From contig NC_049988.1 in assembly GCF_000003815.2 (NCBI RefSeq), forward strand, positions 9,316,767 to 9,380,690: 63,924 bases of DNA. The letters are read 5' to 3'. The DNA is from Branchiostoma floridae. Lineage: Eukaryota > Chordata > Leptocardii > Amphioxiformes > Branchiostomatidae. The translations under genes were made by a program, and so were the position numbers. Below the pieces are notes generated by a model, which ran no database searches, had not been told where the DNA came from, and saw nothing but the letters and a program-made list of their open reading frames with translations. Positions 1-11,440 of the stretch are shown in pieces. Every line of letters begins with the position of its first letter. Position 1 is the first letter of the stretch.

Positions 1-211
1 GTCAGACCCCCCCCCCCCTCCCACGTGGACGCGCTGTTAAAGTTTGATACATGTAACATTAATATTCACTATCCTTGTTATGGCATGAATCAGCGACAAA
101 ACTTACTTAAGCTTTCCGCAGATGTGTAACGAAAAGTACACTATTACATCACGAAAAATGTATTTATGCAAGGGGGACAACAACAAAATATAAAACATAT
201 AGATCACAAAC

Positions 212-422
212 CTGAGATGAAATGGTCGCTGCACACTCTCTCGTGGCCTCGTGGTGTCCACGCCGCGGTCGGGTTTTTCTTTCCCTGCTCAAAATCTGAC
301 CTTTTTAAGGCTCTAAGCCATGCAGCCCTTCGTCCTGGTTCCGCAGGGATTCTAAAAAACTTCTTTCTACTGCCTTTATCCTTCCGGTTAGTACAATTCA
401 GCGCACAACAACTGGTCGGCAT
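212..422 (-). CDS. THAP-domain zinc-finger protein, first coding exon (partial gene)
   Basis: The exon encodes about 70 residues that make up almost a whole THAP domain, a C2CH zinc-binding, sequence-specific DNA-binding fold found in host THAP proteins and in P-element transposases. Visible features are the MPTSCC start, Cys5 and Cys10, the aromatic/basic core KKFFRIP, Trp35, and the closing VCSDHF with Cys64 and His67. I chose the ATG at 422 over the in-frame ATG at 443 because THAP domains normally begin at this MPxxC. The exon ends at 212 after TCA-G, at a GTTTGT donor (phase 1). The AVPTF box and the rest of the protein would lie in exons beyond the left edge of the window. Three CRE-like octamers sit about 85-110 bp upstream. 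Whether this is a host THAP gene or a domesticated or active P-like transposase cannot be told from one exon. Confidence 0.82.
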
Positions 423-503
423 GTTTGCGTTTCCCGCGCGCAACTGGTGGGCGAGGAGGGTTCAGCCCGCCCTCCTCGACCACCAGCAGCTTTTTGCCTA
501 CCA

Positions 504-532
504 TGACGTCACGTGACGTAACCGTGACGTCA
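504..532. promoter_or_regulatory. Triple CRE/ATF-like cluster upstream of the THAP exon
   Basis: TGACGTCA (504-511), TGACGTAA (514-521) and TGACGTCA (525-532) are packed into 29 bp, 82 bp upstream of the THAP start codon. TGACGTCA is the palindromic CREB/ATF site. Promoter function is inferred from position and clustering. Confidence 0.55.
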
Positions 533-1081
533 GCGCGATCGCTCGTATAAGGAAGTGCTCCCACTGTGACTTGTCCAGCAGTTTGAATGGTGGATTGACC
601 TCCATAACCACATAAACTCATAAACATCCCAGACTGTCTACCAGCTAGAAACAATGGTCAGAGACAGATTAGCATATTACTGGTCACAGATTCAAAGACT
701 GTGCTGGTTCAAAGTACTGGTTTTCATAGGAACATTATCAAATGATACAGAATGATCCAAAGTAAGTAACAAAGTTACACAATGCAAGGTTTCAGTTCGA
801 TATATCATGTGGTAATAATATAAAACTATATGCAGTTCTTGAAAGAACAACTTTTTTTCAAATTTCAAATTAGCCTTGTCAAAATTGTAACAGAGTATCT
901 ATTTGCATCTGCATTTTTCAACTTGAAAATGTCTTCCTTATAGCTGAATTAGCTCTCATGAGTTGTGTGTGTAGAAATATGACTTGTAATACTTGACATA
1001 TAGTAAGAAACCGATTTAGTCCTGTGCTCTGTAGGCTGCACACATAACTGCCAGCCAATATCTCAGACTGAAGAGCAACCC

Positions 1082-2295
1082 GGTGTGACAGCGATCTCGC
1101 CCCCCCGTGATCTCGCCCCCCCCCCGGGGGCGAAATCACTAGCGATCTCGCCCCCCCGGGGCGAAATCACTAGCGATCTCGCCCTCGGGGGGTAGGGAAC
1201 TCGCCCCCCTATCCCGCCCCCATTTAGCGATTTTGGCCNNNNNNNNNNNNNNNNNNNNNNNNNNNNNNNNNNNNNNNNNNNNNNNNNNNNNNNNNNNNNN
1301 NNNNNNNNNNNNNNNNNNNNNNNNNNNNNNNNNNNNNNNNNNNNNNNNNNNNNNNNNNNNNNNNNNNNNNNNNNNNNNNNNNNNNNNNNNNNNNNNNNNN
1401 NNNNNNNNNNNNNNNNNNNNNNNNNNNNNNNNNNNNNNNNNNNNNNNNNNNNNNNNNNNNNNNNNNNNNNNNNNNNNNNNNNNNNNNNNNNNNNNNNNNN
1501 NNNNNNNNNNNNNNNNNNNNNNNNNNNNNNNNNNNNNNNNNNNNNNNNNNNNNNNNNNNNNNNNNNNNNNNNNNNNNNNNNNNNNNNNNNNNNNNNNNNN
1601 NNNNNNNNNNNNNNNNNNNNNNNNNNNNNNNNNNNNNNNNNNNNNNNNNNNNNNNNNNNNNNNNNNNNNNNNNNNNNNNNNNNNNNNNNNNNNNNNNNNN
1701 NNNNNNNNNNNNNNNNNNNNNNNNNNNNNNNNNNNNNNNNNNNNNNNNNNNNNNNNNNNNNNNNNNNNNNNNNNNNNNNNNNNNNNNNNNNNNNNNNNNN
1801 NNNNNNNNNNNNNNNNNNNNNNNNNNNNNNNNNNNNNNNNNNNNNNNNNNNNNNNNNNNNNNNNNNNNNNNNNNNNNNNNNNNNNNNNNNNNNNNNNNNN
1901 NNNNNNNNNNNNNNNNNNNNNNNNNNNNNNNNNNNNNNNNNNNNNNTAGACGGTGTTGATTATACGTTCGCAGTAGCACTGTTTTTATGCCACCTCAGCT
2001 GCAAAAATTGTCTTTTTCATTTCAATGTTATATTTGCACCGAACAATATAGTATCGACTTTCGAGGTATGACATCTTACGGTACGGTAATAAGGTGCCAT
2101 ATAGGTACCAGGTAACACACCATATACATTACTCCCCAGGTGCAGTATAGTGCCAGGTAGCGCACCTGTAATATGTAGTAACCAGCTGCTTTTTTTGGGG
2201 GGGGGGGGGCGAAAACGCCAAAGGGGGGCGAAAACGCTAGTAATTTCGCCCCCCGGGGGGGCGAGATCACAGGGGGGCGAGATCGCTGTCACACC
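1082..2295. mobile_element. GC-rich DNA transposon with inverted ends, interrupted by an assembly gap
   Basis: The left end starts GGTGTGACAGCGATCTCGCC and the right end is its inverted complement, ending at 2295. Inside each end are repeated modules of the type 'gcgatctcgcccccc / ggggggcgaaaacgct', plus long G or C runs. Most of the interior (1239-1946) is unknown bases. No coding sequence is visible in what remains, so it may be non-autonomous. Target duplications are not clear. Confidence 0.55.
1239..1946. other. Assembly gap (708 N)
   Basis: Run of unknown bases inside the GC-rich inverted-end element. Nothing can be said about its content. Confidence 0.99.
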
Positions 2296-3643
2296 TGTGT
2301 TTTTCATTACTTCATATTCTGGGCTAAGTGTTCTTCAAGCTAACTTCTTTATGTGTATTCTTACTTTAATTTCTCTTTTGTCTCTAGATTTCAAACATGA
2401 TTTGAAGAGTAACTTTTACTTGGTAAACTGTCTCAGCCAGGCCACCACTGATGTGCACTGTATGGGTGCCTGTAGCTGTAGCATACTGAAGGGCATAGTT
2501 TATATTATCTGCTCTTTATATAGTTTTACCGGCCCCTTGTACTTTATCACCGTACTGGACTGTATCATTGTACATGTACTACAATTACATGTAGCAATGA
2601 GCTTTTATCAACAGCTCCTTGTATGTAGTACAAAACTTTGTGAATTCTTATGCAATTGTTTCAAGAAGAGGAAAGAGACATTGTCATTGTCATTGTCGTT
2701 GTCATTAATATCTACAAGGATAAAACATTCCTGATAACGTTATCTATTTTAGAAATTAAACTGGGATATAATGAAAATCTGATGACTGGAAATGTGCCAG
2801 GTATTTTCCAGTGGAGGAAATACTAGTATTGAAATGTAGCTTTTGAACACGTCTTGAGCCGACTTCAGCACTAGCTTTCGACAAAACAGGATTACTGCCA
2901 AATGTATGCTATAGTACCTTTCTTTTAACTTTTTACTTAATTTTCGGGGGGAAAGCTAAATGAATCCACATCAAAGTTGGGATCGTACTTGGTTTGCTAT
3001 GCTGGTCGACATGTATTTCGTGGATGGATAAGTTGGAATGTCTTTCGTGGATGGCTACACATGACCGTCACAACATACATATATCCACCCCTTGAACTTC
3101 TCTCACGTACCATCCCGAATGATCTCGTCCCCTGCCCTTCTACATCGTACTGTCCCCTGAATGACGAAATACCATATTTTTGCGTTGATGAATTCCGCCA
3201 TGCGTGTCTCTCTCCATCCTGACCCGTTCCCACACAGAGCCCATTGTTCCCAGGTGCAGCGGCACTGGGCCCGCTATTGTCATGTACATTCGGTCTTCTC
3301 GCTTTAATTGAATCGTTTACATACGAATGCAGCGCTGCATGCTAACACAAGGAAAGATGCCACCGACTGAATAGCGGTGCTCTCCGGACAAACTCTGGGG
3401 TTTGTAAGGTTTAGGGAGAGAGCGTGTTGTAGTCTGGGCACCATGTCGTAACTTCTGGCCCAATGATGCTCAATCATGTCTCTTACTAACCAGGGAGAGC
3501 AATTGAAAAGAATGATCCAGCGGTCACTACGGAGGATGGTACCCAGGCTAACAAGACTTGTCAAGAGTGCTGATGGCAACCTGCATGATGCCCTTGTTTT
3601 TAACAGAATGCGGTAAAAAGATGAAAACATTGTGACTTTGTGT
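2296..3643. other. Intergenic, no gene seen
   Basis: AT-rich, with a short CATTGT-type microsatellite near 2680-2707. Around 3503-3560 is a motif (ggtcactacggaggatggta) that recurs in the foldback elements near 20505 and 60123. The open reading frames here have no recognisable domains. Confidence 0.5.
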
Positions 3644-3693
3644 GACTGATCAAGGAGGTTAAAATTCAAGAATTTTAACCTCCTTGGACTGAT
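3644..3693. repeat. Micro-palindrome with 7-bp TSD (36-bp core)
   Basis: The core at 3651-3686 begins CAAGGAGGTTAAAA and ends TTTTAACCTCCTTG, forming a near-perfect hairpin. It is flanked on both sides by the direct repeat GACTGAT (3644-3650, 3687-3693). It belongs to the CAAGGAG...CTCCTTG family described in the findings. Confidence 0.85.
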
Positions 3694-4068
3694 GTAACTT
3701 TGTGTCAAGTTCTTGGACATTGAAGAGATCTAACGGTACTTGTAACAATTGAAGGGGTGGTATCCCTCAAACACTTCTAAGCACGCACAATGAAGTGCGT
3801 GAAATAACAGTGATATTGTTAATCAACAAGTCTAATAGTTCTAGTGATATATAACGTTACACATTGAAAGAGACATGCCTTCATCGTAAACATAAGAAAC
3901 CAAGCCAGTTGGCCAACTTCGAATTGTACGGAAACCAAAGTTTTACCATGCATGTTGACTCTTTGGGAGAAAGTTATTATCAAAGTTCTAATTTGTAGAC
4001 CATGTCTATTTCTATGGAAAACTGTTACGGTACATTATAAGAATTCTGTTTTAAAAGATAGTTAGAAC

Positions 4069-4095
4069 CAAGGAGGTATCTATTTAACCTCCTTG
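4069..4095. repeat. Micro-palindrome, degraded flanks (27 bp)
   Basis: CAAGGAGGTA...TTTAACCTCCTTG. The flanks TTAGAAC and GTACAAAC are only loosely similar, so the target duplication is eroded or was never there. Confidence 0.65.
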
Positions 4096-4128
4096 GTACA
4101 AACAAAAAGGCTTTAAATAATTTATCAA

Positions 4129-4160
4129 GAGTGACCAAGGAGCTTTTATCTTGGAGTGAC
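4129..4160. repeat. Micro-palindrome with 7-bp TSD (18-bp core)
   Basis: The core CAAGGAGCTTTTATCTTG (4136-4153) is flanked by perfect copies of GAGTGAC. The identical 18-bp core recurs at 17662-17679 with a different target duplication, so these are independent insertions of one sequence. Confidence 0.85.
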
Positions 4161-5456
4161 TTTCAATTTCATACGTTTTGACTCCAACAATGCGAAAGAA
4201 CGGCTCTAATTTTGAGTCTCGCAAAATCATTTATCACCATATTCAAAGCATTTATTCATTCCCTTTAAATTCATCGAGGTAGGCATGCGAGGTAGGCATA
4301 CACATGCGTTTGATTAATTTTCGATTTCATTTTAATTTTACCCATAACACGTTGCCTTTGATGGGCGCTAGATGACGTAATGCTCAAAGTCGTTCCCACG
4401 GTGTCCCGTCGTTCCCAAAGTGAGTTGATGAGTTCACCCAACCCCAGGGCTACTTCAGGACAGCCTTGTATTCATGTAAAAACTGCGGGTTCTTGGCGCC
4501 CTGAATGGACCAATTAACCAATAATGAGCCCACTTTTCTCCCAGCTGAATAGGCTGGGGACAGATCGGTGTAATTGCTGAATGTGTCCCCGGGGATCGAC
4601 CGTTATGTGGGAAATATTGGAGGACGTACTGTCCGAACAAACAGAAACATATAACGGCGTTCATATGAGACACAACCAGCACTCGAGGAGTTTTTATAAG
4701 ACAAAGCTCCTTTGTTCTACACGTCCTTGGTGCTGATTGTCCATCTGCCACATGTCTACGTCCAGAAACTCGTAATGACTAAAACTTAAATTTGCAAGAG
4801 ACGTTGTTTTCTCACCCGAATTTCAATTACGTGTTTTCAGCAGAGAAATAATCTTATCCCAAATTGATGATTTAAAAAAAATTATAAGTTCCTCTACTTG
4901 TTCCAACCCAAAGATAAAGTACTCTGAGGAGGATTCACTCCGACCTTGAAGCGTATAATTTCAAGTTTTCTTTTCTATAACATTCAAAGCAGTGCAAATG
5001 TGTAATGTTTAGAATCAGATTACGGCCTTGAATTGCAGGATCCCTTTTAAAACTTACGTCACATCATAACAAGTGGTATTTAAAAGATAAGCTCATTACC
5101 ATTCTCACAAATCCGACAAATAGGACTTTGGTGGTGACGATAACAGTTACAAAATTCTTGTACAAAACGATTTTCCTCTCAGCTTATTTGTGGGACGCCA
5201 GTGTTTACTCATTCCCTGCTCTTTCAGACTTCTAAGGGGCCACGGTGCCAGAAAATTGGGAACAAAGCGCAGGCAGGTACAGAGGACTCAGCGGCCATGC
5301 GTGTACATCAGGCCGACAACACGTGTTATCATAAATGCCGGTCGCACCGCGGGAAACAAACAAGCCTGACTCTACTTACTAGTATTCTTGTGCACTCTAG
5401 TCTTTGGTGTTTTTCTTCAAAGACTTACGTCATGCAGAAACCGTGTGGGTACTGTT
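4161..5456. other. Intergenic, no gene seen
   Basis: Contains a short direct repeat (gaggtaggcat, twice near 4275-4300). Nothing else is recognisable on either strand. Confidence 0.45.
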
Positions 5457-5611
5457 TGTGAAAATAATCTCCAACCAGATCCACGGTGCGTTATGTATAG
5501 TATCAAACTTCCCGTAGGTGCCCGTTTGACTCCCTTAGCCGGCTATACTCCCTGGCCAGCTTTGATACTATCTTATGGCACCGTAGGATCTGCTTGGAGA
5601 TTATGTGAAAA
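5457..5611. mobile_element. MITE, TAATCTCC family, complete copy
   Basis: A 139-bp element (5465-5603) with imperfect terminal inverted repeats of about 30 bp, TAATCTCCAACCAGATCC... and ...GGATCTGCTTGGAGATTA. An internal arm pair (agtatcaaa / tttgatact) would fold the whole element. It is flanked by the 8-bp direct repeat TGTGAAAA. It has no coding capacity. The 8-9 bp duplications of this family suggest mobilisation by a hAT- or Mutator-type transposase. Confidence 0.85.
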
Positions 5612-7429
5612 CACTTGAGTGGATAAACTTTTATCGTGGGACTGTGAATTTAGATTAGTTTGATTACTGATACATATCTGCCTTTTTCTCATTAGAAATT
5701 CGACTTGGCATAGGGTCATTTCAACTTGAGAACGATCTGAGGACTAAGCGAGTGCATGGTTGTTGGTAAGAGTGTACGGAAATAACGTATAAAATCTTCA
5801 CGCGATCTAGTCTCAATTTCCGGCAATATTTCTTAGTCCAAGCCCACAATTCTATATCTTACGTATCGTAACGCCATATCAATGCAAATCAATACACACG
5901 CAGTATTCTTAAGGACCAAATAAAAACATTTATTGACTTAACATAACTTGCAGGTGTTGCATTATCTTCAAACGTCGATTAACAGATAGATTCAAACAAT
6001 GAAGATGTTGGAGATTTCTTCCAAGTGGCCGAAAAGAATACATCAGTTGATTCAAACGTCGTCAAAACTTCCTATTTTGGTAAACATAACATTGTCCTTA
6101 GCGCAATTTTGTCGTATCAAGATTGGCTCGCAAATTGGGCTATAGAAATATATCTTATTTCTTATTTACAAACAACGATATTCATAACATCAAACAAGAC
6201 TATCTTACAATAGAGTACCTTGTAAGGTCTTCTAGTCACAAGTGTTCATCCTAGTCTAAAGCATATCCTTGACACATTTACTATATAACATGACCTTGTA
6301 GAGAACTGATGGGTACATCTGGTCTATATATTCATATATATTCAAACACTATTTCACTATCTTTACATTTGCTATGTCTTTTGATGATAACAATATATAC
6401 ACATTCGGAATGATCAGCTATTGAGAAACAACATTTGTGTTTTGCCTTTCTATTATATATGTTCCGAACTACTTGTTTGAATACAAAATTGCTCAGAGAG
6501 AAAACCTTGTGTTTGAAAGGTGACAGAGAGATTCCCTGACAGTGACGTTTGATTTGCAGACGATTTTTTTCCGCCCGGGTGATCTTTCCCGCCATTTCTG
6601 TAGGGTGTCTCCGTCGGCCATCCTTGGGAGTCGTGTGGAATCATGGGAACTGTAGAGTCTTCATTTTGGCACTCCTGAAAAGATAGACAAAACATCTATT
6701 ATCAAAAACCGTTCACAAAAATACATATGAGTTCTGTTTATTCTAAGAATACGTGATAGGAAGAAAAGCGGAAGTGGTGTGAAAATGTGCTTTGTCAAAG
6801 ACGAAAATGAAACGAAGTAGTATAGAATCAGGTTGCATCAAATAACGAAAAGGAAGAGGAGGAGAAGATATGTGCGTTTCTCCATCTATGCCAATGCGAA
6901 ATGTTGCCACATTCAGTACGGTAAAGGTTTTGTTCTTGATCCAAATGACCATTTGCATTAATGAGGCATACCGAGAGAAACAACACAAGAATGGGCGATC
7001 CGCATTTCTGCACCTATTCAAACACGGCAATTCACCGGGGACTCTACTACAACAACCATTTGGATTTTAATACCATTAATCACAGAGGCCTTTCTTCTGT
7101 CTCCCGCTAGCTTGTGTTGGACTGTTTAATCGTGACACAACGGATAAAAGCCGCCGGTTGTAGAGGAAAGGGAGGGCACATCGTTAGAGGGCGGCAGCTT
7201 TGAGCTGTTTTCCCGACATTGTTGTTCGCGCCATGGGGTGTTTTCAAGTCGATACTGGAAAATTACTACCTCGACAAAAACATGCTATACGATTAAACTG
7301 TGTTCTGTTATATTCCCTCCGCCCTATCCTACACGACTTCAGTTAAAAGTTTGCTTTATACTTCAATCTAAAAAAACTTGGATATTTGGTTTCAAGTCAA
7401 CAATTGATGTAACTAAGATGTTGAATATC
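5612..7429. other. Region downstream of the bHLH gene; one candidate exon only
   Basis: No recognisable protein. On the minus strand, 6452-6674 reads open for 73 codons after a good acceptor (tctatcttttcag) and is discussed as a possible alternative last exon. A minus-strand AATAAA at 7430-7435 is a possible poly(A) signal for the bHLH gene. Confidence 0.35.
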
Positions 7430-7435
7430 TTTATT
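7430..7435 (-). promoter_or_regulatory. Possible poly(A) signal of the bHLH gene
   Basis: AATAAA on the minus strand about 1.1 kb after the bHLH stop codon. It is the first canonical hexamer I noticed downstream. Use of this site is not proven. Confidence 0.3.
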
Positions 7436-8527
7436 CCTGACAAATTGTAGCTCACTAGGCAAAGGTCTCTCTCATGAATAATCGTTCATATTTGATTGGA
7501 AACACACAGATCAAAAATAATTTTGCCATGCTTACAAGTTTGAAGTTGTGACGGTTTCTATTTCTAAAGACTAGAAAACAGGGAAAAAGAACGTCGCAAA
7601 GTTTTCGTTCCAGTGGACTCTTTCTCCACAGCAACACAGGCAATAACCATAAACGCTTTCTGTGGCAAACGGTGATAATAAATAATTACTAGTCACCAGG
7701 GCAATAACAACCATCATTAACGACCCCCTATTGGCATGATAATGACCCGGTTATAATCGCCCTGGCTACTGACTTTTATGGCAGTGTGTTCTTCTTTCAT
7801 TTCTTACACTCATAACGAACGAAACCGAGTCAATTTAAACTGGTTTTACAAAAGAAACTTGTCGCAAATATCGAAAATTTACACGGCATAGAAATAAAGT
7901 TCTTAAGTATAGAGCTTAGTCTACTTTACCCAAGACTTTCTAAAAACGGAGGGTTTAGATGACTTCGATGAATGTTTTCGATAACATACATTTTGTTTTC
8001 CCAATGCTTGCTAAAGCTTAATTAGGTACTGGCGTACTCCTTGCCAAATGCCATTCAGAACATGTGTTACATATTCGGCTCTGACAGGGAGTAGAGAAAA
8101 CGGGAATTTGCACGATTTCGTTGCTGATGCGAAAGATTTCTCAAATAATAGACTTCTGCTGGTCTATGAATCATTTCCTCAATTTCCTGCTCTTCAATAG
8201 AACCGATAGAACTGCGGTTAGACTAAACTCACGTCAATGGAATGTTGGCCTTTTCTTTCAATATGAAAGGGATTCAGATCAGTATTCGTGAAAATTTTAA
8301 CGATGAAAATTCACGGTTGGAAAAATAATCAGCACTACCGCACTACCGCACCACTTGAACAAAACAGAAGGTTGAAACTGAAAGATGGTGACACAAATGT
8401 GCTTTGTATACAAGTCTCTGTGTAGTAGGGGGGGGGGGTGTTTGAAGACCCGGCAAAAACAAACTAGTTGAAAGGAGACAAAATAGCGACTCACCGAACT
8501 TTGTGGTAGTCGTGACATTGAATGACG
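7436..8527 (-). other. Probable 3' UTR of the bHLH gene
   Basis: AT-rich sequence between the bHLH stop codon and the candidate poly(A) signal. No competing gene is seen. A 10-bp poly-G run lies near 8430. Confidence 0.35.
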
Positions 8528-10076
8528 TCAGCATGTGACTGTGGAAAGGGGGAGGGCAGGCGAGAAGGATGACGTCATGGACAGGCCCTGCGCATGCTCC
8601 AGCTCGTCCTCTTCGCCCGTTCTGCAGATGACGAAGTTGTCGGTGTCGTCATCACGGATGGTGTAGATGTCATCCAGGTTTTCTCGGATCTGGAACAAAC
8701 GAGAATGAGTTGGTCAGAACTGAGTCTTGTTTTTGCACCCGCTCGTGAGCGCGTAGGCGTCTTTGAAAATATCATGAGAGGCGATGTCTGACTTGTACTA
8801 TGCATTCTGTGTGGTGAGCCAGACTGGAGCTAAGACTGTTATATGTCAGACTGGAGCTAAGACTGTTATATGTGAATTTGTCTTAAGGATAGGTTACTCA
8901 GTCTACCAGCAAGTACGTGAAAGCTCTATGATGCACTTCTGATAGCGTACACATCTTTTGTTTGTTACGGCTGAAAAACTTCATACCGTTTCCACATGGG
9001 CCATAAGTGTAAATTGTGTATAACAACGGGGCTCTGGCCAATCCACATACAAGTAGACCACATGCTGAGTTAAACTTGAAGAGAGGATAAAGTAGAAACT
9101 GGACTAAGAATTGGAATTCCTGCGTGGTTCAAGAACTTTTACTCCACTCCACCTTACACATTTTGTACGGTGGGCAACCCTGAAAATGCCTTTTCTAAGA
9201 TGCATAAATTACACAAAAAAATGTATAGAACTGAAAACAAGTCCCCACCTCTGGTTTGAGTGTAGACTTGGGCTGCAGGCTGGCCGCCTCGCCGTCACCA
9301 TCGCTGCTGCCGGACCCGTCCTCGGAGCAGGAGTCCCACCCCCGCCGCTCGTCATCCTGCAGCAGCACGGTGGTCAGGTGCGCGATCCACTTGGACGCCA
9401 GGCGCAGGATTTCTATCTTTGATACCTCAACCTGTAGAAAGTAAAAAAAACGAAATTATGTTGACGAAGAAGTCTACTGAAATATGGGATCATGAGTACT
9501 GTTACAACGAACATGCACAAAAACTTATTTATGCCCCGAACTCTCTGATAGACGAGACAATATTCAGTGTTGAACAGCTCACAAATTTGATAAAACAGGA
9601 TTCTGGAAATTTCTAAATTCGCATGTTTCTTTCTGGCAGACAGAAACAAACACCAGCTCATGGAGAAACGCAAAAGTTGCCAAGAAGAGCGCATTCCTTT
9701 TGTTTCTTCGATTTTTCAATCTCAATACAGACAGTACAGCATCACATTGTATGATATATCTAACTAAGGAAATAACGAGAGAAAATCGTACCTTGGACAA
9801 GACAGGCAGGTTCTGTCGCAGCTCTACGAACGCCATGTTGACCCCCTGGATGCGGCGCCTTTCCCGCGCGTTGGCGGCCCGACGCTGCTTGCTCACTCCC
9901 GTCAGCATCCGTCTCCTTCTCTTGGGCTTCCTCGGCTTGTCCTGCTCGCTCCGACTGGCGTCGCTCTCGGTCGTCAGCTCGGGGGAGCTGGGCGCGATGT
10001 CTTCGGCGAAACCGTGAGTTATCTGGGACAGTTCTTCCTGCATCTGGACAAGCGACATGCTCTCGAAGTCTGGCAT
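8528..10076 (-). CDS. bHLH transcription factor, complete (3 exons, 209 aa)
   Basis: Exons: 9792-10076 (codons 1-95), 9249-9431 (96-156), 8528-8689 (157-209 plus TGA). All junctions are GT-AG and phase 0. Order: acidic N-terminus, basic stretch KPRKPKRRRR, then basic region and helix 1 from about residue 64, with NARERRR at 69-75 (Glu72 is the expected E-box contact), and helix 2 VSKIEILRLASKWIAHL to about 120. The acidic, Ser-rich C-terminus (GEEDELEHAQ) may be an activation domain. Helix 2 resembles TCF15/Scleraxis (LRLASxYIAHL) and NHLH (SKIEILRLA). The exact subfamily is undecided. The loop looks about one residue shorter than in those relatives and is split by intron 1. Such proteins dimerise with E-proteins and bind CANNTG in the nucleus. 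A TATA box lies about 430 bp upstream of the start codon. Confidence 0.88.
8820..8873. repeat. 27-bp tandem duplication in bHLH intron 2
   Basis: The unit cagactggagc...gttatatgt occurs twice in direct contact and without visible mismatch, which implies a recent slippage or duplication. Confidence 0.85.
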
Positions 10077-10500
10077 GATGGCGGCGGACTGACTAGACGA
10101 AACTAACGGTAACGATTTTCAAACTGCGTCACAGCTAACTTTTCCTCTCAGACGGACGATCTCTCTCACTTATCCTCACCAGTCTGAGGAAGGTTGGACC
10201 GACAAGTTCAGCGAGCACCTTGAAATCAGAAAAATTTCAGGCAAAGTTCTGCGGAGGAATTTCTACCACTTGTTGGAGTGACGGTTGACCGTGGGCTAGG
10301 GACGGGTAGAATTAAGTTGAGCGACAGTCGTAACTCACGAAAAAATGTCTGGATGTAACAACGACGCCTCCCGTTTCTACAGAACAAAACAATACGGCTA
10401 CAGATGAGGGAACGATCTTGACGGGCTTGTCGATGCGTAGAACCTGGTTGTACGAAGTTCACTCCAGCGTTGCTAGTCGGTGACTGCTAGTGACTGAGTC
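10077..10500 (-). promoter_or_regulatory. 5' UTR / leader region of the bHLH gene
   Basis: Sequence between the start codon and the TATA box. It has no upstream gene, and an in-frame extension of the protein is not evident. It may contain an unrecognised 5' UTR intron. Confidence 0.4.
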
Positions 10501-10509
10501 GTACCCCGC

Positions 10510-10517
10510 TATTTATA
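10510..10517 (-). promoter_or_regulatory. TATA box of the bHLH gene
   Basis: TATAAATA on the minus strand in a GC-rich local context. It would place transcription start near 10480, about 400 bp before the ATG. TATA-type promoters are typical of tightly regulated developmental transcription factors. The assignment is inferred from position and sequence. Confidence 0.5.
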
Positions 10518-10850
10518 ATGCTCGGCAGAGTACACCACACAGCGCACTATTCATATTCACGCTGGGCCCTGGAATAATGCATGAGGCTTGTCACGGGCAG
10601 GGAGAATAATTGGGCGGTGTTCTTGAGAGTCAATGGTGCGGAGAGGCGGGTGGGGGCCCGGGACACCTGTGGCCCGGGTAGTGGGAAAATTCTCACATAC
10701 AGAAAACCGCTGAACTCCAGCTGGTAACACTACGTGGTTTACTGTGAGGTCATTTGCAGCAGTATTGCACAATAAAAATGAGAAGGGTTGATGAAAATAG
10801 ACTTACGAAAAGGATGAGAGGTGGGAAAAATAGTCGTTTTTTTATTTTTG

Positions 10851-11440
10851 AATGTAATAGCCTTTATTGCACATTCATGCCCTATCGGGCTAAGTACAGG
10901 CATATAGATACAAAGGGTAGTAATGCAGTAAACATCATGGTTTCTAAGACTAATCTAAAACATAAATTCTAAAACTATTCTAATACATTTGTTCGGCTTC
11001 TTCTCGTTTCTTAGTTATGTTAAATATGTAGCTTGAGATGTGTTTGTATAATGTCGTTTGATCAAAGCTCATAAGAAAAATGAATTTTTCAACACTAGAC
11101 ATATATTCAAAGCGAGGGAACTTTCCTATAATATGGCTAAAAAGAATACTTCTATCGTTACTATATAAACTACAATCTAATAGAAAGTGAGATTCATCTT
11201 CGATCTTGTTCAGGTTACAGAACTGACAGACTCTTTGCTCCAGAGGTGTGCGGTTGTGCCTCCCTGATTCAACACGGAGTTTGTGGCAGCTGATTCGTAG
11301 TTGTTCGTTTTTTTATTTACTGTCACGGATACCAATACACAATTCATTACATGTATTCGTATTAATCTTGAATGCCATCAAAGGATGCCTCCTAAACCAT
11401 TTTACAGAGTTTTGTGGGCATCGAATTGGACTTACACTCA
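10851..11440 (-). pseudogene. 3' end of a dead non-LTR retrotransposon (LINE)
   Basis: The minus strand encodes the end of a reverse-transcriptase polyprotein: LRISCHKLRVESGRHNRTP, then a C-x2-C...H-x4-C zinc-knuckle-like stretch (VCQFC...DESHFLLDC), ending at a TAG at 10980. Downstream is an AT-rich 3' UTR ending AATAAAGGCTATTACATT at 10851, the usual LINE tail. The frame is broken by a stop at 11313-11315. Recognisable coding (NELCIGIRDSK, then a stop) continues to about 11440. It is a 5'-truncated, decayed copy of CR1/I-like type. Confidence 0.72.

Noticed and set aside
166-516. Plus-strand open frame of 116 codons
   Set aside because: Antisense shadow of the THAP exon; the minus-strand product has an intact THAP domain, this one has none.
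1224-1979. Open frames across the first assembly gap
   Set aside because: They consist of unknown bases and carry no information.
3651-3686. Hairpin followed by T-rich sequence as a bacterial terminator
   Set aside because: The window is eukaryotic, and flanking 7-bp duplications plus recurrence show it is an insertion-type repeat.
9111-9422. Plus-strand open frame of 103 codons
   Set aside because: Antisense to bHLH exon 2, which is GC-rich and coding on the minus strand.
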